From NCBI GenBank assembly GCA_018399635.1, contig JAGYOH010000018.1, positions 1-43,675 of the forward strand: 43,675 nt of DNA. Direction: 5' to 3'. The first letter of the stretch is position 1; each line of letters begins with the position of its first letter. The stretch is from Clostridia bacterium. Its GTDB lineage: Bacteria; Bacillota; Clostridia; Peptostreptococcales; Acidaminobacteraceae. The translations under genes were made by a program, and so were the position numbers. Shown in pieces: positions 8,010 through 15,671 of this stretch. A model generated the notes under the pieces. It saw only the letters and a program-made list of their open reading frames with translations. It did no database searches and had not been told where the DNA came from.

Positions 8010-9893
8010 ATGAAATTCAAGAAACCGGCCCTCCTGGTCCTGCTGGCGGTTTTCAGCCTGTCCTCCTGGGCCTTCGGCGCAAGCAGCGAGGTGGCTGCCA
8101 TCCATATCGCCATCGACATTGCCGAGGACAACAGCTACAGCATCGAGGAGTCTCTTCAAGTGAAATTCTTCGAGTCGGACCTTCACGGCATCATCAGAAG
8201 GATTCCAAGACGCACCTATTACGGAAAACCCGTCGATATCAGGGATCTCGAGGTCATAGGCGCCCCCTATGACACATCGACCTCCGGAGATTTTCTCGAG
8301 GTGAAAATCGGTGATCCCGATATTTTTGCCCAAGAGACGGAAAATTACACCATCCGCTATCTTTATGAAATCGGGGAGGATGGCAACGAGACCATGGACG
8401 AGGTCTATTTCAATCTCATCGGACCGGACTGGACCATGCCCCTCAAGGATATCAGTTTCGACATTCTTCTGCCCAAGGATTTCGATTCCCGGGACATCAC
8501 TTTCACCCATGGCCGGGTGGGGAGTGTCGACGGGGACAGGGTCCTTTACACCGTCCAGGGGAGAAGGATCAAGGGGGAATTGACCGGGTCCCTGGCCCCC
8601 GGGGAGGCCCTGACCCTGGCCCTGCCCCTGGAGGAGGGCTATTTCGAGCCACGAAGGGAAGCCGACATCTATGGCTTCCTGAGAAAAGGCTATCCCTTTC
8701 TCATGGCGGGTCTCCTGCTTCTGGGTATATTCCTGAAGGGGCGCTTCAGGAACCATCAACTTTTCCCCACAGTGGAGTTTTATCCCCCGGGGAAACTCAC
8801 CCCCGCCGAGCTGGGCTACATTTACGACCACCAGGTCAATCCCTATGACCTCACCGCCATGCTGGTCTACTGGGCCCATCAGGGTCACATGAAAATCATC
8901 GAGCGGGAGGAGACCACCGGGGTCGTTTTCAAGCGGGACAAAAAGAAAATTCTATTTGAAAAACTTGAGGACCTTCCTGAAACGGCCCCTTCTTTTGAGA
9001 AGGCCTACTTCAATGATCTTTTTGACCGGTATGGTGCCGACGGGCTGGTGGACAGTGAATCCCTGGAGAACACCTTTTATCAGACCGTAGCCGTGGTAAG
9101 TGATCTGCTGAAGGATTCCTTCAGGACACCCGGGCGCCGCCTCTATTCGAAGCAGGGATATCTGCTTCTATTCATCATCGGGTTTTTAGGCGTCGCTGAA
9201 TTTTTCATGGTTTTCAGCGGCACCCTGTCGGTGGTCAATCCCTACGCCCCGGGTCTGGTCACCCTGTTTTCCCTTCTGCTGGCCGTCGCCATGACCGGCC
9301 TCGTCGCGGTTTCTGCCAGACAGTTTTCCCTTATCAAGACCCGGCTGCCCAGGCAGAGGATTCTGACGGGTCTCCTTTCGGGGGTCCTGCTCCTGGTGGC
9401 GCTGGTGCTGCTGCTGGGCTACAGCCGGGTGGTGACGGTGCCGAGAATCTATCTGCTGGCGGTGGTGTCCGCCCTCATCCTGCTTTTCATGACCCCCTAC
9501 ACGAAACTCAGAACCGCCTACGGGGATGATATTCTGGGAAAAATACTGGGTTTTCGAAATTTCATCGAAAATGCCGAAAAGGACCGCATCGATGCCCTGG
9601 TGGCGGAGGATCCCGCCTATTTCTACAGGGTGCTTCCCTATGCCATGGTCCTGGGGGTCACCGATACCTGGGCCCGGCGCTTCGAATCCATGATTACCGA
9701 GACCCCTGCCTGGTATGAAAACACCAGTGGCGGCCGGTTCAGTGCGATTTATTTTACCCGTCACCTCAACCGCACCACCTCCAACATCAGCCGGGCCATG
9801 ACCTCGACTCCCAGGCAGTCTTCCAGCGGGGGTTCGAGCGGCGGCGGTTTTTCAGGAGGAGGGTCAGGTGGCGGTGGCGGCAGCGCCTGGTAA
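8010..9893 (+). CDS. DUF2207 membrane protein with Gly/Ser-rich tail
   Basis: The start ATG 8010 lies 11 bases after the lemA stop behind AGGAGGGG, giving 627 residues; the frame is open further upstream inside lemA but that part is a shadow. A signal peptide (MKFKKPALLVLLAVFSLSSW) leads to an extracellular beta domain with HGIIRRIPR, characteristic of DUF2207, then a membrane helix at about residues 225-245, a cytosolic part, and several further hydrophobic segments. The tail is a run of Gly and Ser ending GGGGGSAW, typical of this family. Function in the family is unknown. Expected to be co-transcribed with lemA and ended by the hairpin at 9901. Confidence 0.9.
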   Translation: MKFKKPALLVLLAVFSLSSWAFGASSEVAAIHIAIDIAEDNSYSIEESLQVKFFESDLHGIIRRIPRRTYYGKPVDIRDLEVIGAPYDTSTSGDFLEVKIGDPDIFAQETENYTIRYLYEIGEDGNETMDEVYFNLIGPDWTMPLKDISFDILLPKDFDSRDITFTHGRVGSVDGDRVLYTVQGRRIKGELTGSLAPGEALTLALPLEEGYFEPRREADIYGFLRKGYPFLMAGLLLLGIFLKGRFRNHQLFPTVEFYPPGKLTPAELGYIYDHQVNPYDLTAMLVYWAHQGHMKIIEREETTGVVFKRDKKKILFEKLEDLPETAPSFEKAYFNDLFDRYGADGLVDSESLENTFYQTVAVVSDLLKDSFRTPGRRLYSKQGYLLLFIIGFLGVAEFFMVFSGTLSVVNPYAPGLVTLFSLLLAVAMTGLVAVSARQFSLIKTRLPRQRILTGLLSGVLLLVALVLLLGYSRVVTVPRIYLLAVVSALILLFMTPYTKLRTAYGDDILGKILGFRNFIENAEKDRIDALVAEDPAYFYRVLPYAMVLGVTDTWARRFESMITETPAWYENTSGGRFSAIYFTRHLNRTTSNISRAMTSTPRQSSSGGSSGGGFSGGGSGGGGGSAW

Positions 9894-9900
9894 CCCCTTA

Positions 9901-9928
9901 AAAAAAGAGCCGACAGGGCTCTTTTTTG
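9901..9928. terminator. Intrinsic terminator after the lemA-DUF2207 genes
   Basis: An AAAAAAGAGCC arm at 9901-9911 pairs with GGCTCTTTTTT across a short loop, leaving a T-tract in the plus direction. The symmetrical A and T ends could also work on the other strand. Confidence 0.8.
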
Positions 9929-9959
9929 ATGGGAAAGGACAAAGGCCTCCAGGGGGAAC

Positions 9960-9987
9960 TTGTTCACAATCCTGGGAGTCTTATAAT
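9960..9987 (+). promoter_or_regulatory. Probable promoter for the 310-residue membrane protein
   Basis: TATAAT at 9982-9987 is preceded by TTGTTC at 9960-9965 with a 16-base spacer. It lies between a terminator and a gene with a strong AAAGGAGG site. Confidence 0.5.
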
Positions 9988-10018
9988 GTGAAGAAAATCA
10001 CAAAAGGAGGAACAATCA

Positions 10019-10951
10019 ATGAAACCCTATGAGAGAATCCTGATTCTGGGGGTGTCCTTGAGTCTCATCAGCAACCTTTTTCTGTACCAGAGACTGGGGG
10101 GGCTGGAGAACCGGTTGGGAAACCTGCAGGGGACCCAGGACCAGGTCCTGAGTACCGTGAATGCCGGAATGAACCGGCTCACCAATAATCTGGCCACCAT
10201 TGAAGCCCAGGGGAGATGGGTCACCCCCATCCGGTGGGAATATCTGAGGGTGGATCCAATGAAGGGAGAAGTCACCCTGGCCTTCGAATGGCAGATCAAG
10301 GAATCCCACCTGGAGGAAGAGGTGGTTTTCAACTACAAGGGTTTTGACGAAAAGCGTTTTCTCCCGGTGACGGCCACGGCGGTGGGCAGGGGCTTCTACC
10401 GGATTGAAATTCCGGTGGCGGTGAAGATCGAGCCCCTCTGGCACGTCATGGTCCTGGGGGATGACTCCCGGGATGCCATGGAAGAGGAAAAAATCAGGAA
10501 GGAAGAGAATATTGCCGCCGAAGTCAAGGGGGCGGGACAGGGCCTGCAGTACTATGTCTCCCGATCACTGGAGGGCATTGCCGAGACCACCGATGTGGAG
10601 AGTCTTTTCTTTGAAGAAATCGGGGGAAGAGTCTACGGTCATCTGGAGGTTCGGGTCAATCTTCAGGCGGAGGGGGATTACGGGATTTCAGTCCTGGGGC
10701 ACTCGGGCCATGAGACCCGGCTTGTGATCGAGGAGGCGACGCTGATTCGCTATGCCGGGGGCGGGGTCACCGGTGAGGAGGTTCTGGTGTCGGAGATCCT
10801 GGAGGATGAGAAGGACGGGTCTTCTCCGGGGGGGTCCGTGGCTTTCATTACCGGTCCCGGGCAGGGCTCGGGCGGCTGTGACGCCCTGGGACTTCGAGTG
10901 GTCTACAGTGACGGCACCGTTTTCGAAAGGGAGATCTGGTCAGAGCAATGA
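10019..10951 (+). CDS. Membrane-anchored protein of unknown function
   Basis: The 310-residue product has one N-terminal hydrophobic helix (ILILGVSLSLISNLFLYQ, residues about 7-24), then a coiled-coil-like stretch (residues about 26-60) and a beta-rich body with acidic loops. No Cys of a lipobox follows the helix, so it is more likely a signal anchor with the body outside the cell. Start ATG 10019 follows AAAGGAGG at 10003-10010. I recognise no family. It stands alone between a terminator and the methyltransferase and may belong to the same envelope region. Confidence 0.7.
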   Translation: MKPYERILILGVSLSLISNLFLYQRLGGLENRLGNLQGTQDQVLSTVNAGMNRLTNNLATIEAQGRWVTPIRWEYLRVDPMKGEVTLAFEWQIKESHLEEEVVFNYKGFDEKRFLPVTATAVGRGFYRIEIPVAVKIEPLWHVMVLGDDSRDAMEEEKIRKEENIAAEVKGAGQGLQYYVSRSLEGIAETTDVESLFFEEIGGRVYGHLEVRVNLQAEGDYGISVLGHSGHETRLVIEEATLIRYAGGGVTGEEVLVSEILEDEKDGSSPGGSVAFITGPGQGSGGCDALGLRVVYSDGTVFEREIWSEQ

Positions 10952-11023
10952 GGAGAATTTCCCTGGGACAAGGCTTTGCCCCGGGTGGTATAATGGAGGC
11001 ATCCTGCAGGAGGAAGTGATCGG

Positions 11024-11635
11024 ATGAACAGCAATTTTCTCTTCAATGCCATCGCCCCGGTCTACGGGCTTTTCTACTCAAAACAAAAAAAACGCTTCAG
11101 GGAAATCATCGCCGCCATGAATCATGAGCTTTCCCCCTACGGCATCGAAACTGTCCTCGACGTGGGGTGCGGTACCGGCGCTCTCAGCGGTGCCCTGGCT
11201 TCCCTGGGCTACCGGGTTACGGGCATCGACCCGGCCAGGAGGATGCTGGAAGTGGCCATGAAGAATCCCCAGAATGACCAGGTCCGCTTCATGGAGGGGG
11301 ACGGTACCGGAAGACTGCCCTTCGAGGAGGGGTCCTTCGATCTCGTCATCGCCTCCTACGTGGCCCATGGCATGAAGGCGGACCAGAGAATGAAACTGTA
11401 TGCCGAGATGAGCCGGGTGGCCGGGAGTCTGGTCATCATTTATGACTACAATCAGAAGCGGTCCCTTTTCACCAATCTCATTGAAGGCCTGGAGGGGGGC
11501 GACTATTTTCACTTCATCCACCACGCCCTGCCGGAGATGGAGGACTGTCTGGTGGCGATGCAATCGTGCTTTTCAGAGGTGAGGATGGTGGAGGTGGATA
11601 CCCGGGCGGCCTGGTATATCTGCCGGCCCAAATGA
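11024..11635 (+). CDS. Class I SAM-dependent methyltransferase
   Basis: The 203-residue protein has motif I as LDVGCGTGALSGALA (residues about 46-60), an acidic residue ending the second strand (GIDPARRMLEVA) and a post-motif FDLVIASYVAHGM, so the SAM-binding Rossmann fold is complete. This resembles small UbiE/Methyltransf_11-type enzymes. The substrate cannot be told from the sequence. Start ATG 11024 follows CAGGAGG at 11007-11013. A TATAAT at 10989-10994 may serve as its own -10 box. It is convergent with the DUF2680 gene downstream and shares the hairpin between them. Confidence 0.85.
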   Translation: MNSNFLFNAIAPVYGLFYSKQKKRFREIIAAMNHELSPYGIETVLDVGCGTGALSGALASLGYRVTGIDPARRMLEVAMKNPQNDQVRFMEGDGTGRLPFEEGSFDLVIASYVAHGMKADQRMKLYAEMSRVAGSLVIIYDYNQKRSLFTNLIEGLEGGDYFHFIHHALPEMEDCLVAMQSCFSEVRMVEVDTRAAWYICRPK

Positions 11636-11660
11636 AAAAAACCCGTCATTTCGACGGGTT
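11634..11660 (-). terminator. Terminator of the DUF2680 gene
   Basis: AACCCGTC at 11640-11647 pairs with GACGGGTT at 11653-11660 around ATTTC. Read on the minus strand it is followed by a run of T, so it mainly ends the leftward transcript. It abuts the methyltransferase stop. Confidence 0.8.
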
Positions 11661-11682
11661 CAAGTGTTTGATGACGACTTTT

Positions 11683-12183
11683 CTATTGCATTTGACGGCC
11701 GTGGCCCCGGCCCTTTGAGGTGCCTTCTTCAAAGGGACCCTGTGGGTCGCTTTCACGGAGCAGCTGTCTCGGGGCGTCTTCTTTAGGACCGAAATTGCCC
11801 TTGATTTCCCGGTCGCCCTGCTGTCCGAAGAAAAGACTGCGGGACTGTCCGATTCTGGCATCTCCGGTGCCGTCACAGTTTGCCATTTCGAGAAGAATGG
11901 CGTCAGCGTCCTCCTGGGTCAGGGTGCCGTCGGCGACAAGTCCCTCGATGATGGCGGTTTTACCGGCAAGGTTGGCGGCTACGAAATCCTCATAGAAGCC
12001 TTCCTCCCTGGCCAGGTCTCCGAAGGTGCCTTCGGCTCCTTTGAGAGCGTAGGCATCGGCGACACTGATGCCGGCGAGATCGGCATAAATCTCCGCAGGA
12101 TTAGAGAAGGCCCCGGCAAAGCTCATGGTGCCCATGCCGATGGCGAGTACGGTGATCAACATCATGGATACGAATTTTTTCAT
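11683..12183 (-). CDS. Secreted DUF2680-family protein
   Basis: The start is the ATG at 12183, behind AAGGAGG (minus strand); an open frame further upstream has no support. The 166-residue product has a signal peptide (MKKFVSMMLITVLAIGMGTM ending at SFAGA). The mature part shows PAEIYADLAGISVADAYALK, EGTFGDLAREEGF and the segment ITQEDADAILLEMANCDGTG-like (here LTQEDADAILLEMANCDGTG), which fits DUF2680: repeated short helical units and a closing NCDGTG. The C-terminal tail is polar and rich in Gly, Arg and Lys. The family is secreted and of unknown role, often next to two-component systems. The upstream direct repeats fit such control. Confidence 0.8.
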   Translation of the reverse strand: MKKFVSMMLITVLAIGMGTMSFAGAFSNPAEIYADLAGISVADAYALKGAEGTFGDLAREEGFYEDFVAANLAGKTAIIEGLVADGTLTQEDADAILLEMANCDGTGDARIGQSRSLFFGQQGDREIKGNFGPKEDAPRQLLRESDPQGPFEEGTSKGRGHGRQMQ

Positions 12184-12216
12184 TTTATTTTCCTCCTTGT
12201 TTGATTGGATACTCTT

Positions 12217-12249
12217 ATCATAGAGGGGAAATGTGACGAGAATATGACG
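12217..12249 (-). promoter_or_regulatory. Direct-repeat activator site and -10 box for the DUF2680 gene
   Basis: On the minus strand CGTCATATT (12249-12241) and CGTCACATT (12238-12230) repeat with an 11-base period, seven bases upstream of a TATGAT -10 box (12222-12217). No -35 box is needed in such a layout. One helical turn spacing and GTCA(T/C)ATT half-sites resemble binding sites of OmpR/PhoB-type response regulators (pho-box like). The regulator is not in the window. Confidence 0.5.
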
Positions 12250-12300
12250 CGGTGAAATGATTTTCGCAAGAATTTCCGGCCGAGTGAAGAGGTTTCTGAG

Positions 12301-12588
12301 ATGCGGCTGCCTCAAAAGAAGGAGAAGACCTGCCTGCTGGACCCTTCAAAGGTCACCCTCACTCCCGAGGGCTTGACGGGAGAGGGGGTGGAGCAGTCGG
12401 GAAGATATGAGGATTTTCTCGAGGACCTCTTGATGGAATACCGGCAGGTGCTTCAACAGATGGAAAATTTGCCGATAAAGGGGAGAAGCCGGTCTTATCG
12501 GTTCATGGAGCTGATAAATGCGAAAATGAGGAATGAATCTGTCTTTTCCCGACGATCAAGCAAGGGCCTCACGATTGATAAAGATTGA
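12301..12588 (+). CDS. Small hypothetical protein
   Basis: A 95-residue frame with a polar, helical middle (YEDFLEDLLMEYRQVLQQME) and a basic C-terminal half (GRSRSYRFMELINAKMRNES). The start ATG 12301 has only a weak GAAGAGG at 12286-12292. Codon use resembles that of neighbouring genes, which supports it being real, but no family is recognised. Its 3' end overlaps the Fur-box-like motif. Confidence 0.5.
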   Translation: MRLPQKKEKTCLLDPSKVTLTPEGLTGEGVEQSGRYEDFLEDLLMEYRQVLQQMENLPIKGRSRSYRFMELINAKMRNESVFSRRSSKGLTIDKD

Positions 12589-12600
12589 GAATCATTATCG
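12586..12600 (+). promoter_or_regulatory. Fur/DtxR-like box upstream of the cation transporter
   Basis: TGAGAAT-C-ATTATCG at 12586-12600 is a 7-1-7 inverted repeat with few mismatches to the Firmicutes Fur box (TGATAATNATTATCA). It lies about 40 bases ahead of the transporter promoter. Binding by a metal regulator is inference. Confidence 0.4.
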
Positions 12601-12641
12601 TGATTTTAGACCGGTGATAATGGATTTCAAGCCTGAAAGCC

Positions 12642-12670
12642 TTGACATTACTCAAACACACTGATAAATT
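12642..12670 (+). promoter_or_regulatory. Promoter of the cation diffusion facilitator gene
   Basis: TTGACA at 12642-12647 and TAAATT at 12665-12670 are separated by 17 bases. The leader to the start codon is about 90 bases. Confidence 0.5.
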
Positions 12671-12762
12671 GTTTGCAATGGACTTAGATGACGCAGACTT
12701 ATATTAAAGGGACACGGGACAGTCATAGAGAGTACAAATCAAACCTTTAAGGAGCCAAGTAG

Positions 12763-13701
12763 ATGAAAAAAGAGACCATTGATTCAAGCAAAAAAGAAAA
12801 AAGAGAAATGTTCGATCACAGCAAGCACCAAGCGGATTTCAAACAGGCGGAGTTCTGGGCGGTTTTCGGGGTCATCGGCAACATCCTCCTCACCGTGGTC
12901 AAGGGAGTTGCAGGGGTGGTTGGAGGCAGTAGTGCCATGGTGGCGGATGCGGTCCACTCGGCCTCCGATGTCGTCGCCTCGGGGGTGGTCTTCATCAGCC
13001 TGAGGATTGCCAAAAAACCCGCGGACGAGGATCATCCCTACGGCCACGGTAAAGCCGAGGCGATTTCAAGTTCCATCGTGGGACTTCTGCTCCTGGCGGC
13101 GGGCTACCAGATTCTGATGAATGCCTATCATGCCATCGCCGGCGGGAGCCATGGCGTTCCCACGGTCATCGCCTTGTATGCGGCGATTCTGTCGATTGCA
13201 GCCAAGGAAGCCATGTTCAGAGTCACCTATCGGGTCGGGGTCAAAATCAACAGTCCCTCCACGGTGGCCAACGCCTATGATCATCGCTCCGACGCTTTTT
13301 CTTCCATAGCGACCCTCATCGGGATCGGTGGGGCCATGCTGGGCTTTCCCTTCATGGATCCCCTGGCCGGCGGGGTGGTGGCCCTCTTCATCATGCGGAT
13401 GGGATACAGTATCGTGGTCGACGCCTCACATCAGATGATGGACAAATCGGTGGATGAGGAAATCATCAAAAAAATCACTCAGATCACCCGGAGTACCGAG
13501 GGGGTTTTGAGCACCCATGATATCAGAGTGCGACAGAGCGGTCCCTTTTATCTGGTGGATCTCGACATCTGCGTCAACCGCCAGCTCAGCATTGAAGCGG
13601 CTCATGAAATCTGCGACGAGGCCAGAAGCAATATTTTCAGGGAGATGGAAAAAATCGCCGATGTCAGGATTCATGTCGATCCCTCTGAACAGGACCGGTA
13701 G
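12763..13701 (+). CDS. Cation diffusion facilitator family metal efflux transporter
   Basis: The protein exports divalent metal ions in exchange for protons. It has 312 residues and six expected membrane helices. The metal-site motif in helix 2 reads DAVHSASD, followed by the loop HPYGHGKAE, and a second membrane acidic site lies around YDHRSDAFSS. The C-terminal domain (residues about 220-305) with VLSTHDIRVRQSGPF and IHVDP is the usual cytosolic dimerisation domain. Start ATG 12763 follows AAGGAG. The Fur-like box upstream hints at iron or manganese as substrate, but zinc is equally possible from sequence alone. Confidence 0.92.
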   Translation: MKKETIDSSKKEKREMFDHSKHQADFKQAEFWAVFGVIGNILLTVVKGVAGVVGGSSAMVADAVHSASDVVASGVVFISLRIAKKPADEDHPYGHGKAEAISSSIVGLLLLAAGYQILMNAYHAIAGGSHGVPTVIALYAAILSIAAKEAMFRVTYRVGVKINSPSTVANAYDHRSDAFSSIATLIGIGGAMLGFPFMDPLAGGVVALFIMRMGYSIVVDASHQMMDKSVDEEIIKKITQITRSTEGVLSTHDIRVRQSGPFYLVDLDICVNRQLSIEAAHEICDEARSNIFREMEKIADVRIHVDPSEQDR

Positions 13702-13711
13702 CCACGGCAGG

Positions 13712-13740
13712 AACCCCCCTTTCGGGGGTTTATTTTTTTG
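13712..13740 (+). terminator. Terminator after the cation transporter
   Basis: AACCCCC at 13712-13718 pairs with GGGGGTT at 13724-13730 and is followed by TATTTTTTT. Confidence 0.85.
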
Positions 13741-13749
13741 CTATAGGAC

Positions 13750-13778
13750 TTGCAATACTATGTGACACATAGTATTAT
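13750..13778 (+). promoter_or_regulatory. PadR-type operator inside the padR promoter
   Basis: TTGCAA (13750-13755) and TATTAT (13773-13778) form a promoter with a 17-base spacer. The spacer is filled by a perfect palindrome, ATACTATGTG at 13755-13764, one central A, and its complement at 13766-13775. PadR regulators bind ATGT-n-ACAT palindromes, so the gene product at 13799 very likely represses its own operon from here. Confidence 0.8.
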
Positions 13779-13798
13779 GGAATCAAGGAGTTGATGTA

Positions 13799-14125
13799 GT
13801 GGACAGGATTGTGGCCGCTTTAGGGCAGGAACTCAAGCGAGGTTCTCTGGTACTGGGTGTTCTGAGTCGCCTGGAGGAGGAGAAGTACGGCTATGCCCTG
13901 ATCAAGGAACTGGGAGACTACGGTCTGCAGGTGGACCAGTCCACCCTGTATCCCCTGCTCAAGCGCCTTGAGAAGCAGGGCCTTTTGGAAAGTCTTTGGA
14001 ACCTGGTGGAGTCACGGCCTCGGAAATACTACCGGATCACGGACCTGGGCCGGGAAGTCTACTGCAGGTTACAGTCGGAATACTTGAAAATGCACGAGTC
14101 CATGACTCGGTTGATGGAGGTGTAA
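13799..14125 (+). CDS. PadR family transcriptional regulator
   Basis: The 108-residue protein is a small winged-helix repressor: GSLVLGVLSRLEEEKYGYAL, QVDQSTLYPLLKRLEKQGL and RKYYRITDLGREVY are the PadR signature segments. It starts at GTG 13799, eight bases after AAGGAG at 13785-13790; the nearby ATG at 13794 runs straight into a stop. PadR proteins usually sense drugs, phenolic acids or membrane stress. It is followed at three bases by a HAAS-domain membrane protein, a widespread pairing. Confidence 0.93.
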   Translation: MDRIVAALGQELKRGSLVLGVLSRLEEEKYGYALIKELGDYGLQVDQSTLYPLLKRLEKQGLLESLWNLVESRPRKYYRITDLGREVYCRLQSEYLKMHESMTRLMEV

Positions 14126-14128
14126 AAA

Positions 14129-15058
14129 ATGACCCTGACTGAAAAATACATTCGGGAAATTCAGAAGCATCTGCCCGCAAAGGTCAAAAAGGAAGTGGCG
14201 GAGGAGATTCTGGACGGCATCCGGCAGGGGATGGCAAACGGGGAGAAGGAAGCCGATGTCATCGAAGGCTTCGGGGATCCCCGGAAGGTGGCCCTGGGTT
14301 ATGCCCCCCAGATCGATTACCTCATCGGGCCACAACTGCGCTTCCTTTATAAAAGGATACTGGGAATCGTCCTTGTGGCCGTCGGCATCGGTCTGACGGT
14401 GGCCCAGGTCATCAGTCTCCTGGTGACCCCCGAATCTCTTTTCACCTTCTTTCTGAAGCTGCTGGGCAGCTACTACAATGCCGGCATCATGATTTTCGGC
14501 ACGGTGACCCTGATTTTCTTTTTGATCAACAGGCAGATGGAGGAGGAGACCTTTTCCAAGGAGAAATCATGGCTGGTGGAGGATTTGAAAAAAACGCCGG
14601 AGCCTTCGGAGGAGATCAATCTGGCCGAGAATCTCCTGGGGGTCTTGTTCAGTTTCGCAGGGGTCATCCTCCTGGTCTTTTATCTGAAACCCGTGGACAC
14701 CTTCGTGATCAATCTGGCCCTGGTCCTGGCCTACCGCTGGCTGCTCCTGGCCCTGCTTTTTCTGGTGCTGGGCGTGGCACTCACCCTTCTGATTCGAAGA
14801 AGAAACTCCAACCTTCTGAGGATGCTCAAACTCTTGTCGGGGATGGCCCTCAACGGCGCCATCATCTTTCTCATTACCCGGGAGGACTTTCTCAATCCTC
14901 AGGTGATCGAAGGTTTCCGGGGGTCCCTGGCGGTGGTGGGCACCCTTTTAGAAAACATCCCTCTCGTGACGGTGGTCATCATCCTGGTGGTGACGGGTCT
15001 TGAAATCCATGACACGGTGAAGGCGTTTTCGGCTTCAAAAGAGCGGTGGAAGCCATGA
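14129..15058 (+). CDS. HAAS-domain (DUF1700-like) membrane protein
   Basis: The first 75 residues (YIREIQKHLPAKVKKEVAEE, ADVIEGFGDPRKVALGY) form a HAAS-type helical domain, which in known families acts as the cytosolic partner of PadR regulators. The rest of the 309 residues has about six membrane helices (for example ILGIVLVAVGIGLTVAQVIS and GSYYNAGIMIFGTVTLIFFL) around a charged cytosolic loop. It probably relays a membrane signal to the PadR protein encoded just upstream. Its stop overlaps the next start by four bases. Confidence 0.82.
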   Translation: MTLTEKYIREIQKHLPAKVKKEVAEEILDGIRQGMANGEKEADVIEGFGDPRKVALGYAPQIDYLIGPQLRFLYKRILGIVLVAVGIGLTVAQVISLLVTPESLFTFFLKLLGSYYNAGIMIFGTVTLIFFLINRQMEEETFSKEKSWLVEDLKKTPEPSEEINLAENLLGVLFSFAGVILLVFYLKPVDTFVINLALVLAYRWLLLALLFLVLGVALTLLIRRRNSNLLRMLKLLSGMALNGAIIFLITREDFLNPQVIEGFRGSLAVVGTLLENIPLVTVVIILVVTGLEIHDTVKAFSASKERWKP

Positions 15059-15585
15059 AAAAAAACGACGGAGACCGCTTCAACCGCTACCGGATCGGCC
15101 TAAGGACGGTGAAGACCTCCCTGGCGGTGATGGTATCCCTGCTGATTCCCCACCTCTTGGGGGTGGACCGGATGGAGGGGTTCTACGCCGGCATCGCGGC
15201 GGTGGTGGTGATGCGGGAAACCGCCCAGGAGTCTCTGGACATCGGCCTGGGACGGTTCATCGGGACGCTTATCGGAGGGGCCCTGGGACTGGCCCTGGTC
15301 AATATGGAAGCCTGGATTCCCTACTACCGGGAGGGGAGTTATCTGGTCCTGGTGCCTCTGGGGGTCCTCTTCACCATTTACGGCGTGGTGGTCCTCAGGC
15401 GGGAAAATGCGGTGATCATCGGGGCGGTGGTCTTCATGGGTATCGCCCTGGACACGGAACTTCACGCCGAGAACAGCCTGGAATACGTCCTGTCCAGAAT
15501 CATTTTCACCACCCTGGGGGTGGTGGTGGCGACCTTGATCAACAAGTTCGTTTTTCCCTATGAAAAAAAGAAAATGATCCAATGA
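15055..15585 (+). CDS. Aromatic acid exporter-like (ArAE/FUSC) membrane protein
   Basis: Start ATG 15055 overlaps the preceding stop (ATGA); an in-frame ATG nine bases earlier is possible. The 176-residue product begins YRIGLRTVKTSLAVMVSLLI and contains FYAGIAAVVVMRETAQESL and RFIGTLIGGALGLALV, which is the core of the ArAE_1/FUSC-like membrane domain, with about six membrane helices. Family members are linked to export of aromatic or other amphipathic compounds. Only the membrane half is present, which is usual for Firmicutes versions. It completes a padR-HAAS-transporter operon. Confidence 0.8.
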   Translation: MKKNDGDRFNRYRIGLRTVKTSLAVMVSLLIPHLLGVDRMEGFYAGIAAVVVMRETAQESLDIGLGRFIGTLIGGALGLALVNMEAWIPYYREGSYLVLVPLGVLFTIYGVVVLRRENAVIIGAVVFMGIALDTELHAENSLEYVLSRIIFTTLGVVVATLINKFVFPYEKKKMIQ

Positions 15586-15586
15586 G

Positions 15587-15613
15587 CACCCTTCAGCCGA
15601 GGGTGTTTTCTTT
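15587..15613 (+). terminator. Terminator of the padR operon
   Basis: CACCCT at 15587-15592 pairs with AGGGTG at 15600-15605, followed by TTTTCTTTT, which itself runs into the next -35 box. Confidence 0.7.
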
Positions 15614-15654
15614 TGACATTATAATATATCGCTGATATATTAGAGGTATATCAG
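15613..15654 (+). promoter_or_regulatory. Promoter and GntR-type operator of the oxidoreductase operon
   Basis: TTGACA at 15613-15618 and TATATT at 15636-15641 are 17 bases apart. AATATATC (15623-15630) and GATATATT (15634-15641) form a perfect inverted repeat that covers the -10 box, and CTGATATA (15632-15639) pairs with TATATCAG (15647-15654) as a second one. Repressor binding here would block transcription. The GntR gene at the end of the same operon is the obvious candidate. Confidence 0.7.
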
Positions 15655-15671
15655 AACAGAGGAGGCCAGCA

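Noticed and set aside
7193-8131. 312-residue open frame on the minus strand
   Set aside because: It lies antisense to the lipoprotein, lemA and DUF2207 genes, has no ribosome binding site and no recognisable domain; GC-rich codons make long antisense frames by chance.
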